Shown here: piece after piece, positions 52,629 through 62,174 of the stretch
Numbering within the stretch: position 1 is the first letter of the stretch
Layout of the letters: each line of letters starts with the position of its first letter
From: Thalassotalea sp.
GTDB taxonomy: Bacteria > Pseudomonadota > Gammaproteobacteria > Enterobacterales > Alteromonadaceae
Length of the DNA: 63,132 bases
Direction of reading: 5' to 3'
Assembly (NCBI GenBank): GCA_022448425.1
Contig: JAKVCY010000018.1
Location: 1-63,132, forward strand
Translations under genes and position numbers: made by a program
Notes under the pieces: model-generated
Seen by the model: only the letters and a program-made list of their open reading frames with translations
The model's database searches: none
Told to the model about the DNA's origin: nothing

Positions 52629-53114
52629 GTGGCTTTCAAGCTAACAAGGTATTTAAGTTTGATTATATTGCGCCCACAATTTTGGTTTGTATTGACTTAT
52701 CTGTTTGCGCTGTTAACTGCACAGGTACAAGCGACTAGCCACGTCTGTATGGCAAGCATGCAGCAAATGGGCGCTATGCACGAACATCACCAAGTTGAGC
52801 TAGAGCACGAAGAACATAAAGCTCGTCAGGCACACGCCGATCACCATAGCCAGTCAAAGCACGCCAATCATACGGAAAGCGCTGAGATGACAGTTGATAG
52901 CCTAGCCGATAAACAAAGGGCAGGCGACAACCAAATGGATTGTTGTAGTAGCAGTTGTATGTGCGCACAATCAGGCTGTGGTTCAGTAACTGCAGGTTTG
53001 GTGGGACAAGAAATTGCGCAATACGATAGCAAGCTTGTACCCGCACAGCTAACCTTATCTTCTTTCATTTCGCTTGAGCTTTCTGAGCACTCTAAACCAC
53101 CTATTAATGCTTAA
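52629..53114 (+). CDS. Small exported His/Cys-rich protein, probable metal binding
   Basis: The 161-residue frame from GTG 52629 begins with basic residues, a hydrophobic stretch (FWFVLTYLFALLTAQVQA) likely to be a signal, then a His-rich segment (HEHHQVELEHEEHKARQAHADHH in two parts) and a Cys cluster (MDCCSSSCMCAQSGC). Some two dozen His and Cys residues strongly suggest Cu/Ag/Zn binding. It lies 90 bp upstream of the CusB-like gene. Start is uncertain, because no good ribosome-binding site precedes it. It could be a metal chaperone or sensor; no named family recognised. Confidence 0.6.
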   Translation: MAFKLTRYLSLIILRPQFWFVLTYLFALLTAQVQATSHVCMASMQQMGAMHEHHQVELEHEEHKARQAHADHHSQSKHANHTESAEMTVDSLADKQRAGDNQMDCCSSSCMCAQSGCGSVTAGLVGQEIAQYDSKLVPAQLTLSSFISLELSEHSKPPINA

Positions 53115-53203
53115 CCTAGGATAGATCTATCCAAAATTTGTCGTTGCTATCGAACATAGCATCAGCGCGTTTGCGCTTTCTCTTCAATTTTTAGGTTAAG
53201 TAA

Positions 53204-54820
53204 ATGAATAATCAAACAAATGCCACAAGCACACTGATGGCGACAATGAGTAAAACACTAGTGACTTTAGCGCTGGGCGCATTGCTAGGAGTGGCAATTT
53301 ACGCATATTTTTTCGCGCATAGTGATGTAAGTAATGCAGCCGATAGCGGGCAGTCAGTTGGCGAAAAAAATGCTGACGAACCGCTTTACTGGGTAGCCCC
53401 GATGGATCCTAACTTTCGTCGTGATAAGCCCGGTAAGTCTCCGATGGGAATGGACTTAGTTCCTGTGTATCAAGAAGATTCAAGTGAGTCTGTAGCGGGC
53501 AATGTAAAGATATCGCCTGTCGTGGTGCAAAATTTAGGGGTGCGCACAGCGAAGCTTGAACGTGGCACATTGAAGCCAATCATTAATGCGATTGGTCGCG
53601 TTCAATATGACGAAGAACGATTAGTGCACGTTCACCCGCGTATTGCGGGATGGGTGGAAAAGCTCTACGTCAAAGCAGCCGGCGAAGAGGTCACTAAAGG
53701 GGAGCCTCTTTATCAACTTTACTCACCAGAACTGGTTAATGCTCAAGAAGAGTTCTTATTGGCGATAAATGCGAAAGATAAAGAACTTATTAAGGCGGCA
53801 GAAAGTCGGTTGCTCGCACTGCATGTCCCGATGTCGCTGATAAAGAAGCTAACTAAGACCAAGCAAGTTGATCAGTACGTTATCTTTGCTGCGCCTCAAT
53901 CGGGTGTGATTGAGCATCTGTTGATTCGCGAGGGCTACTACGTTACGCCTGAGAAAACCATGTTGTCTATTGCCGACTTATCTACTGTTTGGGTAGAGGC
54001 TGAGGTATTGGAGCGACAAGCAGGCTTTGTGCTATCGGCCATGAATGATGAGCAGGATGTCGGTGTTAAAGCTGTGATGACAGCTGACTTCGCTCCTAAT
54101 CAAGAGTGGCAAGGCGTCGTTGATTATATCTACCCTAGCTTGCATGAAGTTAGACAAACGCTGCGAACAAGACTCAAGTTTGATAACGCTAATAGCTTTC
54201 TTAAGGCGAATATGTTCACTGATGTGAAGCTTTTTGTCGAAAGTGATGAAAACTACTTATTGCTGCCAAAAGCTGCGCTGATTCGTTTAGGTGATGAGAA
54301 TCGTGCCGTTGTGCAATTAAATGAAGGTGAATTTAAGTCAGTGCGAGTAGAGGTTGGCGCGTTTGATGATAATTACTTTGCCATAACGTCAGGGCTCAAA
54401 GATGACGACTCTGTGGTAATTTCAGCTCAATTCTTAATTGACTCGCAATCAAGTATTGATTCAGATTTTATGCGCATGAAACCTGAAGAGAAACCTGTTA
54501 GCAGTGCACGTGTAAAAGGCATTATTAATTCGTTAGATAGCGATGCTCGAGTCGCCAACATCTCACGTGGCGCTATAGAAAAATGGCAGCGTCCACCAAC
54601 GACTATGGACTTCTCCATTGCAGAGACGTTAGACCTTAGTTTGTTCAAAATAGGCGAAGAAATTGATTTTACATTCGAAATCCAATCAGGTGACTTCGTT
54701 GTGGTTGAGATTCATAGCGCTGTAGAGGAAACCAAGCAACACCAGCATCATCAACACTTAACACATCAAAACCAATCACCTAAAAACCTTTCACCTCAAA
54801 AGAATGAGGGTGATTCATAA
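53204..54820 (+). CDS. cusB: CusB-like RND periplasmic adaptor with C-terminal CusF-like domain
   Basis: The 538-residue adaptor of a Cu/Ag (heavy-metal) RND efflux pump. After an N-terminal membrane anchor (residues 17-36) comes the heavy-metal-binding domain with WVAPMDPNFRRDKPGKSPMGMDLVPVY (in two parts), then the barrel-sandwich, hairpin and beta-barrel domains (VHPRIAGWVEKLYVKAAGEEV). The C-terminal approx 95 residues (RVKGIINSLD, GAIEKWQRPPTTMDFSI) resemble CusF, normally a separate metallochaperone, followed by a His-rich tail. Its stop overlaps cusA by 1 bp. No outer-membrane factor gene (cusC) is nearby. Confidence 0.9.
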   Translation: MNNQTNATSTLMATMSKTLVTLALGALLGVAIYAYFFAHSDVSNAADSGQSVGEKNADEPLYWVAPMDPNFRRDKPGKSPMGMDLVPVYQEDSSESVAGNVKISPVVVQNLGVRTAKLERGTLKPIINAIGRVQYDEERLVHVHPRIAGWVEKLYVKAAGEEVTKGEPLYQLYSPELVNAQEEFLLAINAKDKELIKAAESRLLALHVPMSLIKKLTKTKQVDQYVIFAAPQSGVIEHLLIREGYYVTPEKTMLSIADLSTVWVEAEVLERQAGFVLSAMNDEQDVGVKAVMTADFAPNQEWQGVVDYIYPSLHEVRQTLRTRLKFDNANSFLKANMFTDVKLFVESDENYLLLPKAALIRLGDENRAVVQLNEGEFKSVRVEVGAFDDNYFAITSGLKDDDSVVISAQFLIDSQSSIDSDFMRMKPEEKPVSSARVKGIINSLDSDARVANISRGAIEKWQRPPTTMDFSIAETLDLSLFKIGEEIDFTFEIQSGDFVVVEIHSAVEETKQHQHHQHLTHQNQSPKNLSPQKNEGDS

Positions 54821-57800
54821 TGATTGCTCAGATTATTCGTTGGTCGATTACCAACCGCGTTCTTGTTTTGATGGCGGCAGCCATGCTGGTAGTTGCAGGG
54901 CTTTACGCGGTTAAAGAAACACCTGTAGATGCCATTCCTGATTTGTCTGATGTGCAAGTGATTGTCAAAACTTCATATGCCGGACAATCTCCACAAGTAG
55001 TTGAAGATCAGGTGACTTACCCGCTGACAACTGCATTGATGTCGGTGCCTGGTGCTAAAACTGTTCGTGGATTCTCATTTTTCGGAGACTCTTACGTCTA
55101 CGTGATTTTTGACGATGACACCGATATGTATTGGGCACGCTCGCGTGTTTTGGAGTATTTGTCACAGATCACGCCTTCGCTGCCTGAAGGGGCTCAGCCT
55201 GAGTTAGGCCCTGATGCGACCGGCGTTGGCTGGGTATACATTTATGCACTAACAGACACCAGTGGTCAGCATGACTTGTCAGAATTAACTAGCCTGCAAG
55301 ATTGGTTCTTAAAGTATGAGTTGCAAGCCTTGGAAGGTGTGTCTGAAGTGGCGACCGTTGGTGGTATGGTCAAACAATATCAAGTGCAGCTGGAGCCACA
55401 GAAATTACGTGCCTATCAAATACCGTTAAGTCTTGTACAGCGAGCCGTTCAGCGCGGTAACCAAGCGATAGGCGCAGGTGTTGTTGAGATGGCAGAAGCG
55501 GAATATATGGTGACTGTCAGTGGTTACGTCGACAGCATTGACGCGTTAGAGAGCATTCCGCTGGGCATGAATATTGGTGGTACGCCGCTGTTATTAAGAG
55601 ATATTGCTACGATCAACCTTGGCCCAGATATGCGCCGAGGTATCGCTGAGCTAAATGGTGAAGGCGAAGTAGTCGGCGGTATCGTGGTGATGCGCTTTGG
55701 TGAAAACGCAGCGAAAACCATTGCTGGCGTAAAAGAAAAACTCGCGAGTTTGTCTGCAAGTCTACCCTCTGGTGTAGAGGTGGTGCCGGTATATGACCGT
55801 TCAACCCTTATCACCAATGCTATCGACAACCTTTGGCAGAAGTTGGGCGAAGAATTGATTATTGTTGCGCTAGTTTGCCTTGTCTTTCTTTTTCATGTCC
55901 GATCATCTGTTGTCGCGGTTGTAAGTTTGCCTGTGGGGATATTAGCAGCGTTTATCATTATGCAATTGCAAGGTATCAACGCCAATATTATGTCTTTGGG
56001 CGGTATTGCTATAGCTATCGGCGCGATGACGGATGGCGCGATAGTGATGATCGAAAATTTGCATAAACATATGGAAAAGCAATCACTTGATAAGCATAAC
56101 CGTTGGCAAATAGTCACCGATGCGGCTGTTGAAGTAGGGCCTGCACTATTCTTTAGTCTGTTGATTATCACAGTGAGTTTTTTACCTGTATTTATGCTGG
56201 AAGCGCAAGAGGGTCGACTCTTCTCGCCACTGGCATACACGAAAACATACGCGATGGCTGCGGCAGCTGGCTTGGCTATTACTTTGGTTCCGGTGTTAAT
56301 GGGATATATCATTCGCGGTAACGTGGTACCGGCAGATAAAAACCCGATAAATCGAGTCTTGGTGGCTCTTTATCGACCGCTGCTTGCACTAGTGCTGAAG
56401 TTTCCTAAGTTTAGCTTATTAGTCATGGTGTTAGTGACTGTATTAGGCTTCTATCCGGTCAACAAAATTGGCAGTGAGTTTATGCCGTCTTTGGACGAAG
56501 GCGATCTCATGTACATGCCGACTACCTATCCGAGTGTTTCAATTGGTAAAGCACGCGAGATACTGCAACAAACTGATAAACTCATTCGCACAGTCCCTGA
56601 GGTAGAAAATGTGTTTGGTAAGGTGGGACGCGCACAAACAGCGACTGACCCTGCTCCGCTGACCATGATTGAAACCTTTATACAGTTAAAGCCTAAAGAC
56701 CAGTGGCGCGATGGCGTAACCACTGAGAGTTTAAAACAGGAATTTGATGCCCTAGTTAAGTTCCCAGGTCTATCTAATGCTTGGGTGATGCCGATTAAAA
56801 CGCGTATCGATATGTTGGCGACAGGGGTTAAGACACCAATTGGCTTAAAAGTCGCGGGTGATGATGTTCAAGTCATTGAACAAACTGCGCTGGCGATCGA
56901 AAAAGCGTTAAAAACGATGGATGAAAGCACATCGGTTTACGCAGAACGCGTTGCTGGTGGACGTTATTTACAAATCGCCATTGATCGCCAAAAAGCCGCC
57001 CTATTCGGGCTAAATATCGCCGATATCCAACAAATGTTGTCGGCAAGTGTTGGCGGTATGACAGTTGGCCAAAGCGTAGAGGGGAGAATGCGTTTTCCTA
57101 TTAATATTCGCTTTCCACAAAGCTATCGCGATTCACCAGAGCAAATTGCACAGCTTCCATTAGTAACAACTAAAGGACAGCATATTTCCTTGGGCGATGT
57201 CGCTAACGTTTTTGTTGAACAGGGCCCACCAGCGATTAAAAGCGAGAATGCGCGAATTAATGGCTGGATATTTATAGATTTCGAAAACCAAGTTGTCGGT
57301 GATTACATTCAGGCAGCGGAAAAGGTTATTGCTGAGTCTGTGAACTTACCCGCGGGCTATTCGATTACATGGGCAGGTCAGTACGAATATATGCAGCGAG
57401 CTCAGCAAAAGCTTAGCTACGTAGTGCCGTTAACGCTCGCCATTATCGTTATTTTGCTTTATCTCAACTTCCGTAATTTCGGTGAAGTTGCCATTATTCT
57501 GGGCACGTTACCGCTTGCTTTGGTTGGTGGTATTTGGCTGCTATACCTTGAATCCTTTAACTTTTCCGTCGCTGTTGGTGTCGGGTTCATTGCGCTTGCA
57601 GGAGTAGCTGTTGAGATTGGTGTCATTATGTTGGTTTATCTAAATCAAGCTTATCAAGATTTGATTCAACGCTCAGGAGCAGATGGCACTGATATTTCTT
57701 CGGCAATGCTATTAGCTGCGGTTATCGAAGGTGCCACTAAACGTGTTCGCCCTGTAATGATGACCGTGCTAACGATCGTGATTGGCTTACTGCCAGTGTT

Positions 57801-57939
57801 ATATGGTAGCGGCACTGGGAGTGAAGTCATGAGTCGCATTGCTGCGCCAATGGTTGGTGGTATGGCTAGTGCGCTGCTATTGTCGCTTGTGGTGATACCG
57901 CTCATCTATTTTTTAGCGAAACGGCGACACCACGTATAG
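54820..57939 (+). CDS. cusA: CusA/CzcA-family heavy-metal RND efflux pump
   Basis: The 1039-residue inner-membrane proton antiporter has 12 expected membrane segments and the heavy-metal-RND signature around IPDLSDVQVIVKT and GAMTDGAIVMIENLHKHMEK, in the TM4 proton-relay region. Length matches CusA/CzcA (about 1045). The periplasmic loops include FFGDSYVYVIFDDDTDMYWAR. It pairs with the overlapping cusB and presumably exports Cu(I)/Ag(I), although Zn/Co/Cd specificity is not excluded. The missing cusC means an unlinked TolC-like channel is used. Confidence 0.93.
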   Translation: MIAQIIRWSITNRVLVLMAAAMLVVAGLYAVKETPVDAIPDLSDVQVIVKTSYAGQSPQVVEDQVTYPLTTALMSVPGAKTVRGFSFFGDSYVYVIFDDDTDMYWARSRVLEYLSQITPSLPEGAQPELGPDATGVGWVYIYALTDTSGQHDLSELTSLQDWFLKYELQALEGVSEVATVGGMVKQYQVQLEPQKLRAYQIPLSLVQRAVQRGNQAIGAGVVEMAEAEYMVTVSGYVDSIDALESIPLGMNIGGTPLLLRDIATINLGPDMRRGIAELNGEGEVVGGIVVMRFGENAAKTIAGVKEKLASLSASLPSGVEVVPVYDRSTLITNAIDNLWQKLGEELIIVALVCLVFLFHVRSSVVAVVSLPVGILAAFIIMQLQGINANIMSLGGIAIAIGAMTDGAIVMIENLHKHMEKQSLDKHNRWQIVTDAAVEVGPALFFSLLIITVSFLPVFMLEAQEGRLFSPLAYTKTYAMAAAAGLAITLVPVLMGYIIRGNVVPADKNPINRVLVALYRPLLALVLKFPKFSLLVMVLVTVLGFYPVNKIGSEFMPSLDEGDLMYMPTTYPSVSIGKAREILQQTDKLIRTVPEVENVFGKVGRAQTATDPAPLTMIETFIQLKPKDQWRDGVTTESLKQEFDALVKFPGLSNAWVMPIKTRIDMLATGVKTPIGLKVAGDDVQVIEQTALAIEKALKTMDESTSVYAERVAGGRYLQIAIDRQKAALFGLNIADIQQMLSASVGGMTVGQSVEGRMRFPINIRFPQSYRDSPEQIAQLPLVTTKGQHISLGDVANVFVEQGPPAIKSENARINGWIFIDFENQVVGDYIQAAEKVIAESVNLPAGYSITWAGQYEYMQRAQQKLSYVVPLTLAIIVILLYLNFRNFGEVAIILGTLPLALVGGIWLLYLESFNFSVAVGVGFIALAGVAVEIGVIMLVYLNQAYQDLIQRSGADGTDISSAMLLAAVIEGATKRVRPVMMTVLTIVIGLLPVLYGSGTGSEVMSRIAAPMVGGMASALLLSLVVIPLIYFLAKRRHHV

Positions 57940-58015
57940 ACGTTATGTTTACTTTTTAATTAACGCTTAGACTAGCTTTGGCGGAACATTCAACTTTTAT
58001 CTGTAAATTTTCTGT

Positions 58016-58040
58016 AACACAAATGCTTAAATATTGTGTT
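58016..58040. repeat. AACACAA N11 TTGTGTT inverted repeat upstream of the LolA-like gene
   Basis: Seven-base perfect arms are separated by 11 bp, 120 bp before the next start. It may be an operator for a dimeric regulator or chance in AT-rich DNA. It lies in the 222-bp gap between cusA and the LolA-like gene, where nothing else stands out. Confidence 0.3.
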
Positions 58041-58161
58041 CAGAGGTTGGCGAATATTTTACATATCTTTTACACTAAAGTGCGATTGGAGTTTACTCTA
58101 ATCATTGATTTAAAATAAAAACCAACAACTTACCCTTTATTGATAAGAACAAGGAAGAAGC

Positions 58162-58917
58162 ATGAAATTCGCTAAAGCTATCGCTGCTGTCACTTTATTT
58201 ACTACCTCGATGATTGCTAGTGCAACATCTGTTGAAGAAATCATTTCTACGTACCACGAGAACATTGGTGGTGTAGAAGCACTTAAAAGCTTAAAGGGCG
58301 TTAAAATGTCTGGCGTTATGCAGCAAGGTCAAATGGAGCTGCCTATTGAGTATGTGCAATTAGATTCTGGTAAAACATACACAAAAATTTCAGTACAAGG
58401 CCAAGAGTTCAAGCAAGCGGTTTACGACGGTGAAACGCTATGGTCAATTAACTTCATGACCATGAAGCCAGAAAAAAGCACTGAAGAAGATACTTACAAC
58501 TTCAGCTTACAAAAAAATGATTTTCCTGATGCACTTGTAGATTACAAAGCAAAAGGTTACGGAGCTGAGATCGTTGGTACTGAAACGGTTGAAGGTGCAG
58601 AAGCGTTTAAAGTTAAATTAACGCAAGAGCCAATTAAAGTAGACGGTAAAGAAACACCAAACGTTAACTACTACTACTTTGATGCTGACTCTATGGTATT
58701 AGTTATGGTTGAATCTGAAGTGCGCTCAGGCCCAATGAAAGGTGCTGTTCAATTAGTTAAATTTAGTGACTACCAAGAAGTAGACGGTCTTTACTTCCCA
58801 TTCTCAATGTCACAAGAAATTAAAGGCGCGCCAGGTGGTGCACCAATTTCATTCAAGTCAATTGAATTAAACCCTACGGTTGATGCTGCTGCATTTGCTT
58901 TCCCGAGTGCCGAATAA
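58162..58917 (+). CDS. LolA-like exported protein
   Basis: The 251-residue protein has a signal peptide (MKFAKAIAAVTLFTTSMIASA, cleavage after ASA), then an antiparallel sheet pattern like LolA/LolB proteins (GVKMSGVMQQGQMELPIEYV, KQAVYDGETLWSINFM, FKVKLTQEP). AGGAAGAAG precedes the ATG. Role: probably a periplasmic hydrophobic-cargo or lipid-binding protein. It lies 40 bp upstream of the large BNR protein and may be co-transcribed with it. The specific family label is tentative. Confidence 0.7.
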   Translation: MKFAKAIAAVTLFTTSMIASATSVEEIISTYHENIGGVEALKSLKGVKMSGVMQQGQMELPIEYVQLDSGKTYTKISVQGQEFKQAVYDGETLWSINFMTMKPEKSTEEDTYNFSLQKNDFPDALVDYKAKGYGAEIVGTETVEGAEAFKVKLTQEPIKVDGKETPNVNYYYFDADSMVLVMVESEVRSGPMKGAVQLVKFSDYQEVDGLYFPFSMSQEIKGAPGGAPISFKSIELNPTVDAAAFAFPSAE

Positions 58918-58957
58918 GTATTTATTTTTAGTAAGTACAAGGTTTTAGGGAGAAAAC

Positions 58958-61900
58958 ATGAAAACTCAAATCTTTGTTGCGGTCGCGTTGTGTATCAGCG
59001 CAGCCGCATTGCCGGTTGAAGCGGCAAAAAAACTAACAGGTAAAGCTGTTTTTGGCGACTTGCAAGCTCGCCATGTCGGCCCTGCTTTAATGAGTGGCCG
59101 CTTTGGCGACTTAGAACTTCATCCAACCAATAGTCGCATTATTTATGCTGGTGCTGCTGGTGGCGGCGTCTGGAAAAGTATGAATGGCGGTGCGACCTTC
59201 AACCCTATTTTTGATGAATACCCGCAGTCAATTGGTGCGATTGAAGTCGACCCTACTGATCCGGACAACCGCATTTGGGTAGGTACGGGCGAGATCTGGA
59301 CGCGTAATAGTGTATCAGTTGGTGATGGTCTGTTTCTTAGTACCGATGGCGGAGCTAACTGGACGAAGAAAGGTTTTGCTGGTTCAGAACGCATTAGTAG
59401 TGTCATTGTAAACCCTGAAAATAATCAGGAAGTTTACGTTGGTGTACTTGGCGCACTCTGGGGGGACAGTGATCAGCGCGGTGTTTACAAATCGGTTGAT
59501 GGTGGCGATACGTGGGAGCAAATTCTATTTGTTGATAAAACTACGGGCGCTAGTGATGTCGTTATGGCACCAAACGATCCAAATACGTTGTATGCGTCGA
59601 TGTGGGAATTCCGCCGCACTGCGTGGTCATTCAACTCTGGTGGCATGAGCAGTGCGCTTTACAAGTCAACCGATGCAGGTAAAAGCTGGCAGAAAATTCA
59701 CAATGGCTTCCCAGAAGGTAAGCTAGGCCGAATCGCCGTTGCTGTTGCACCGTCTGATGCTAATCGTTTATACGCGGTACTAGAAACTGAGAAAGATGAA
59801 GAGAAAGGTCTTTATCGCTCAGATGATGCAGGTAAAACATGGCAACACCTAAACAGTGACTTTGGTTTAGTGGTTCGTCCGTTCTACTTCTCTCGCATCG
59901 TTGTTGACCCGAAAAACCCTGACATCTTAGTGAAAGGTGGTCTTTTTGGTTCAATTAGTCGAGATGGTGGCAAAACCTTCAAAAACTTAGGCCCAATGCA
60001 TGCTGATATCCACGATATTGCTTTCGACAATAAAGACTCTGAGCGAATGTTCGTTGCAACTGATGGCGGTATTTACCGTTCGTGGGATGCAGGTACAACG
60101 CTAGAAATCGTTGAGAATATTCCAGTATCGCAGTTCTACCATGTAAGCGTTGATAATGCTGAGCCGTATAATATTTATGGCGGCCTTCAAGATAATGGCT
60201 CATGGTACGGCCCTTCTTCGTCTCCGGGCGGCGTTGAGGCTCGCGATTGGAACAGTGTGGGTTATGGTGACGGCTTTAGAGTGTTAAAGCATAGCAAAAA
60301 ACCAATTATCTATTCTGAAATGCAAGGTGCGGCTAACGTTTGGCGTTTCAACACAGAGTTAAACCAAGTTAAAACGATTCAACCACTACCAGTAAAAGGC
60401 GATCCGAAACTGCGCTTTAACTGGAACGCGCCAATCGCATTGAGTAGCAATGAACCAGATAGAATTTATATTGGTAGCCAGTTCCTGCATATGTCTGATG
60501 ACATGGGTAATACGTGGAAGAAAATCTCACCAGATTTAACCACTAACGACCCTGCTAAGCAGAACCAGGTAGAATCTGGTGGCTTATCAACGGATAACTC
60601 AGGTGCAGAAAACCACTCAACTATCTTCACTATTGCAGAGTCTGCATTAGATGAAGACATTATTTGGGTAGGTACCGACGACGGCAATGTTCAAGTTACC
60701 CGCAACGGCGGAAAGTCTTGGACAAATGTTGTAGCAAACGTCCCTAACCTTCCTGCAAATACTTGGGTAAGTCACATTGAAGCGAGTGTTCATAACAAGG
60801 GCACAGCATACGCGGTATTCGATGGTCATACAGCGAATGACGGCACTACCTATGTGTACAAGACTGCTGACTTCGGTAAGACATGGCAATCATTAGCTAC
60901 TGATAATATTGAAGGCTTTGCGCGCAATATTCAGGAAGACTTCGTTAATCCTGATTTATTATTCTTAGGTACAGAGTTTGGTTTATACGTCACCATTAAC
61001 GGTGGTCAAGATTGGTTGCACTTTACGAATAACATGCCAGCAACTGCGGTACATTACATTGCACTTCAGGAGAAGACCAACGACTTAGTAATGGGTACAC
61101 ATGGCCGAGGTGTGATCATCATTGATGACATCAGTCCTTTACGTCAGTTGAGTGCTGACGTATTGGATAAGAAATTCCATTTCTTCGACGGTCAGCCGAA
61201 TGTCATTGACGAGACTAATGGCTTTGGTGGCGGTAGCACGGAAACACAGTTTGTTGGTGCTAACCCAAGCACTAGTGCGCAAATTAAGTACTTTATGAAA
61301 AAGCGTCATATCTTCGGCAAAATGAAGTTAGAAGTCTTTGATATGGATGGCAATAAAGTTGCTGAGTTACCGGCTGGTAAAGCGAAAGGTATCAACATTG
61401 TTAACTGGGATTACTACTTAAAGCCGCCTAAAATCGCTAAGGGTAAAACCTTTAGCTTCGGTGGATTCACTTCTCCTCAGGTACAACCGGGCGAATATAA
61501 AGTAATGATGACCAAAGGCAAAGAAACCTTTGAAACTACCGTTGAATTGGTTACAGATAAAAAGTATCCACTTTCTAAGCGTCAGCGCAAAAAGCTACAC
61601 AGCACAACGATGAAGCTTTATGATATGACGCAAGAGCTAGCATACTTGGTGTACCAAATTGATGAGTATATTGCGTTAGCTGAAAACGGTGAATCTGAGC
61701 AAGCAAAAGCATTTTTAAGTTCACTTAATAAGCTTAAAGAGCGCTTAGTTATTACGACTGGTGATAACTATGTAGGCAGTGCTGAGCCTCAGTTAAGAGA
61801 GAACTTGGCTACCTTGTACAGCAAAGTTGCTTCAGGTTTTGATGTGCCGTCGAAGTCTGAATTGGCAAACCTCAGCTTACTTTCATCTGAGTTCAGCGAA

Positions 61901-62020
61901 GCACAAGAAGAGTATGCTCAGCTATTAAGTAGTGAGGCAACGACGATTTCTCAATTGAAATCAAAGCAAAGCCAAAAGCCGTTTGAGTTGAAAAACTTTG
62001 ACGACTTCATTGCTGATTAG
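58958..62020 (+). CDS. Large exported sortilin/VPS10-like BNR-repeat protein
   Basis: The 1020-residue protein has a signal peptide (MKTQIFVAVALCISAAALPVEA) and many repeats of the S-x-D-x-G-x-x-W type (STDGGANWTKK, SVDGGDTWEQ, STDAGKSWQK, SDDAGKTWQH, SRDGGKTFKN, TRNGGKSWTN), forming one or two ten-bladed beta-propellers of the sortilin/BNR class, up to about residue 730. A C-terminal non-propeller region (about 780-1020) has a fibronectin-like sheet part and then a helical part. Such proteins are annotated as glycosyl hydrolases with little evidence; no catalytic residues were identified. It ends at a strong terminator. Confidence 0.85.
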   Translation: MKTQIFVAVALCISAAALPVEAAKKLTGKAVFGDLQARHVGPALMSGRFGDLELHPTNSRIIYAGAAGGGVWKSMNGGATFNPIFDEYPQSIGAIEVDPTDPDNRIWVGTGEIWTRNSVSVGDGLFLSTDGGANWTKKGFAGSERISSVIVNPENNQEVYVGVLGALWGDSDQRGVYKSVDGGDTWEQILFVDKTTGASDVVMAPNDPNTLYASMWEFRRTAWSFNSGGMSSALYKSTDAGKSWQKIHNGFPEGKLGRIAVAVAPSDANRLYAVLETEKDEEKGLYRSDDAGKTWQHLNSDFGLVVRPFYFSRIVVDPKNPDILVKGGLFGSISRDGGKTFKNLGPMHADIHDIAFDNKDSERMFVATDGGIYRSWDAGTTLEIVENIPVSQFYHVSVDNAEPYNIYGGLQDNGSWYGPSSSPGGVEARDWNSVGYGDGFRVLKHSKKPIIYSEMQGAANVWRFNTELNQVKTIQPLPVKGDPKLRFNWNAPIALSSNEPDRIYIGSQFLHMSDDMGNTWKKISPDLTTNDPAKQNQVESGGLSTDNSGAENHSTIFTIAESALDEDIIWVGTDDGNVQVTRNGGKSWTNVVANVPNLPANTWVSHIEASVHNKGTAYAVFDGHTANDGTTYVYKTADFGKTWQSLATDNIEGFARNIQEDFVNPDLLFLGTEFGLYVTINGGQDWLHFTNNMPATAVHYIALQEKTNDLVMGTHGRGVIIIDDISPLRQLSADVLDKKFHFFDGQPNVIDETNGFGGGSTETQFVGANPSTSAQIKYFMKKRHIFGKMKLEVFDMDGNKVAELPAGKAKGINIVNWDYYLKPPKIAKGKTFSFGGFTSPQVQPGEYKVMMTKGKETFETTVELVTDKKYPLSKRQRKKLHSTTMKLYDMTQELAYLVYQIDEYIALAENGESEQAKAFLSSLNKLKERLVITTGDNYVGSAEPQLRENLATLYSKVASGFDVPSKSELANLSLLSSEFSEAQEEYAQLLSSEATTISQLKSKQSQKPFELKNFDDFIAD

Positions 62021-62061
62021 CGTGTTGTAGCTATAAAGCAGTAAAACGCAATGTAACTTTT

Positions 62062-62115
62062 AAAGGGCGAGTGAATCTTCCTAATTTTGGAAAGACTCAC
62101 CAGCCCTTTTTATTT
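62062..62115 (+). terminator. Strong terminator after the BNR-repeat gene
   Basis: A long interrupted stem (AAAGGGC, GAGTGA, TCTTCC paired with GGAAAGA, CTCAC, GCCCTTT) with TTTTT after it. Confidence 0.85.
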
Positions 62116-62174
62116 TGACTATACTGAATTTCAACTGACAATAAATAACCAAGGACTTTTATAGCTTTATTGTT

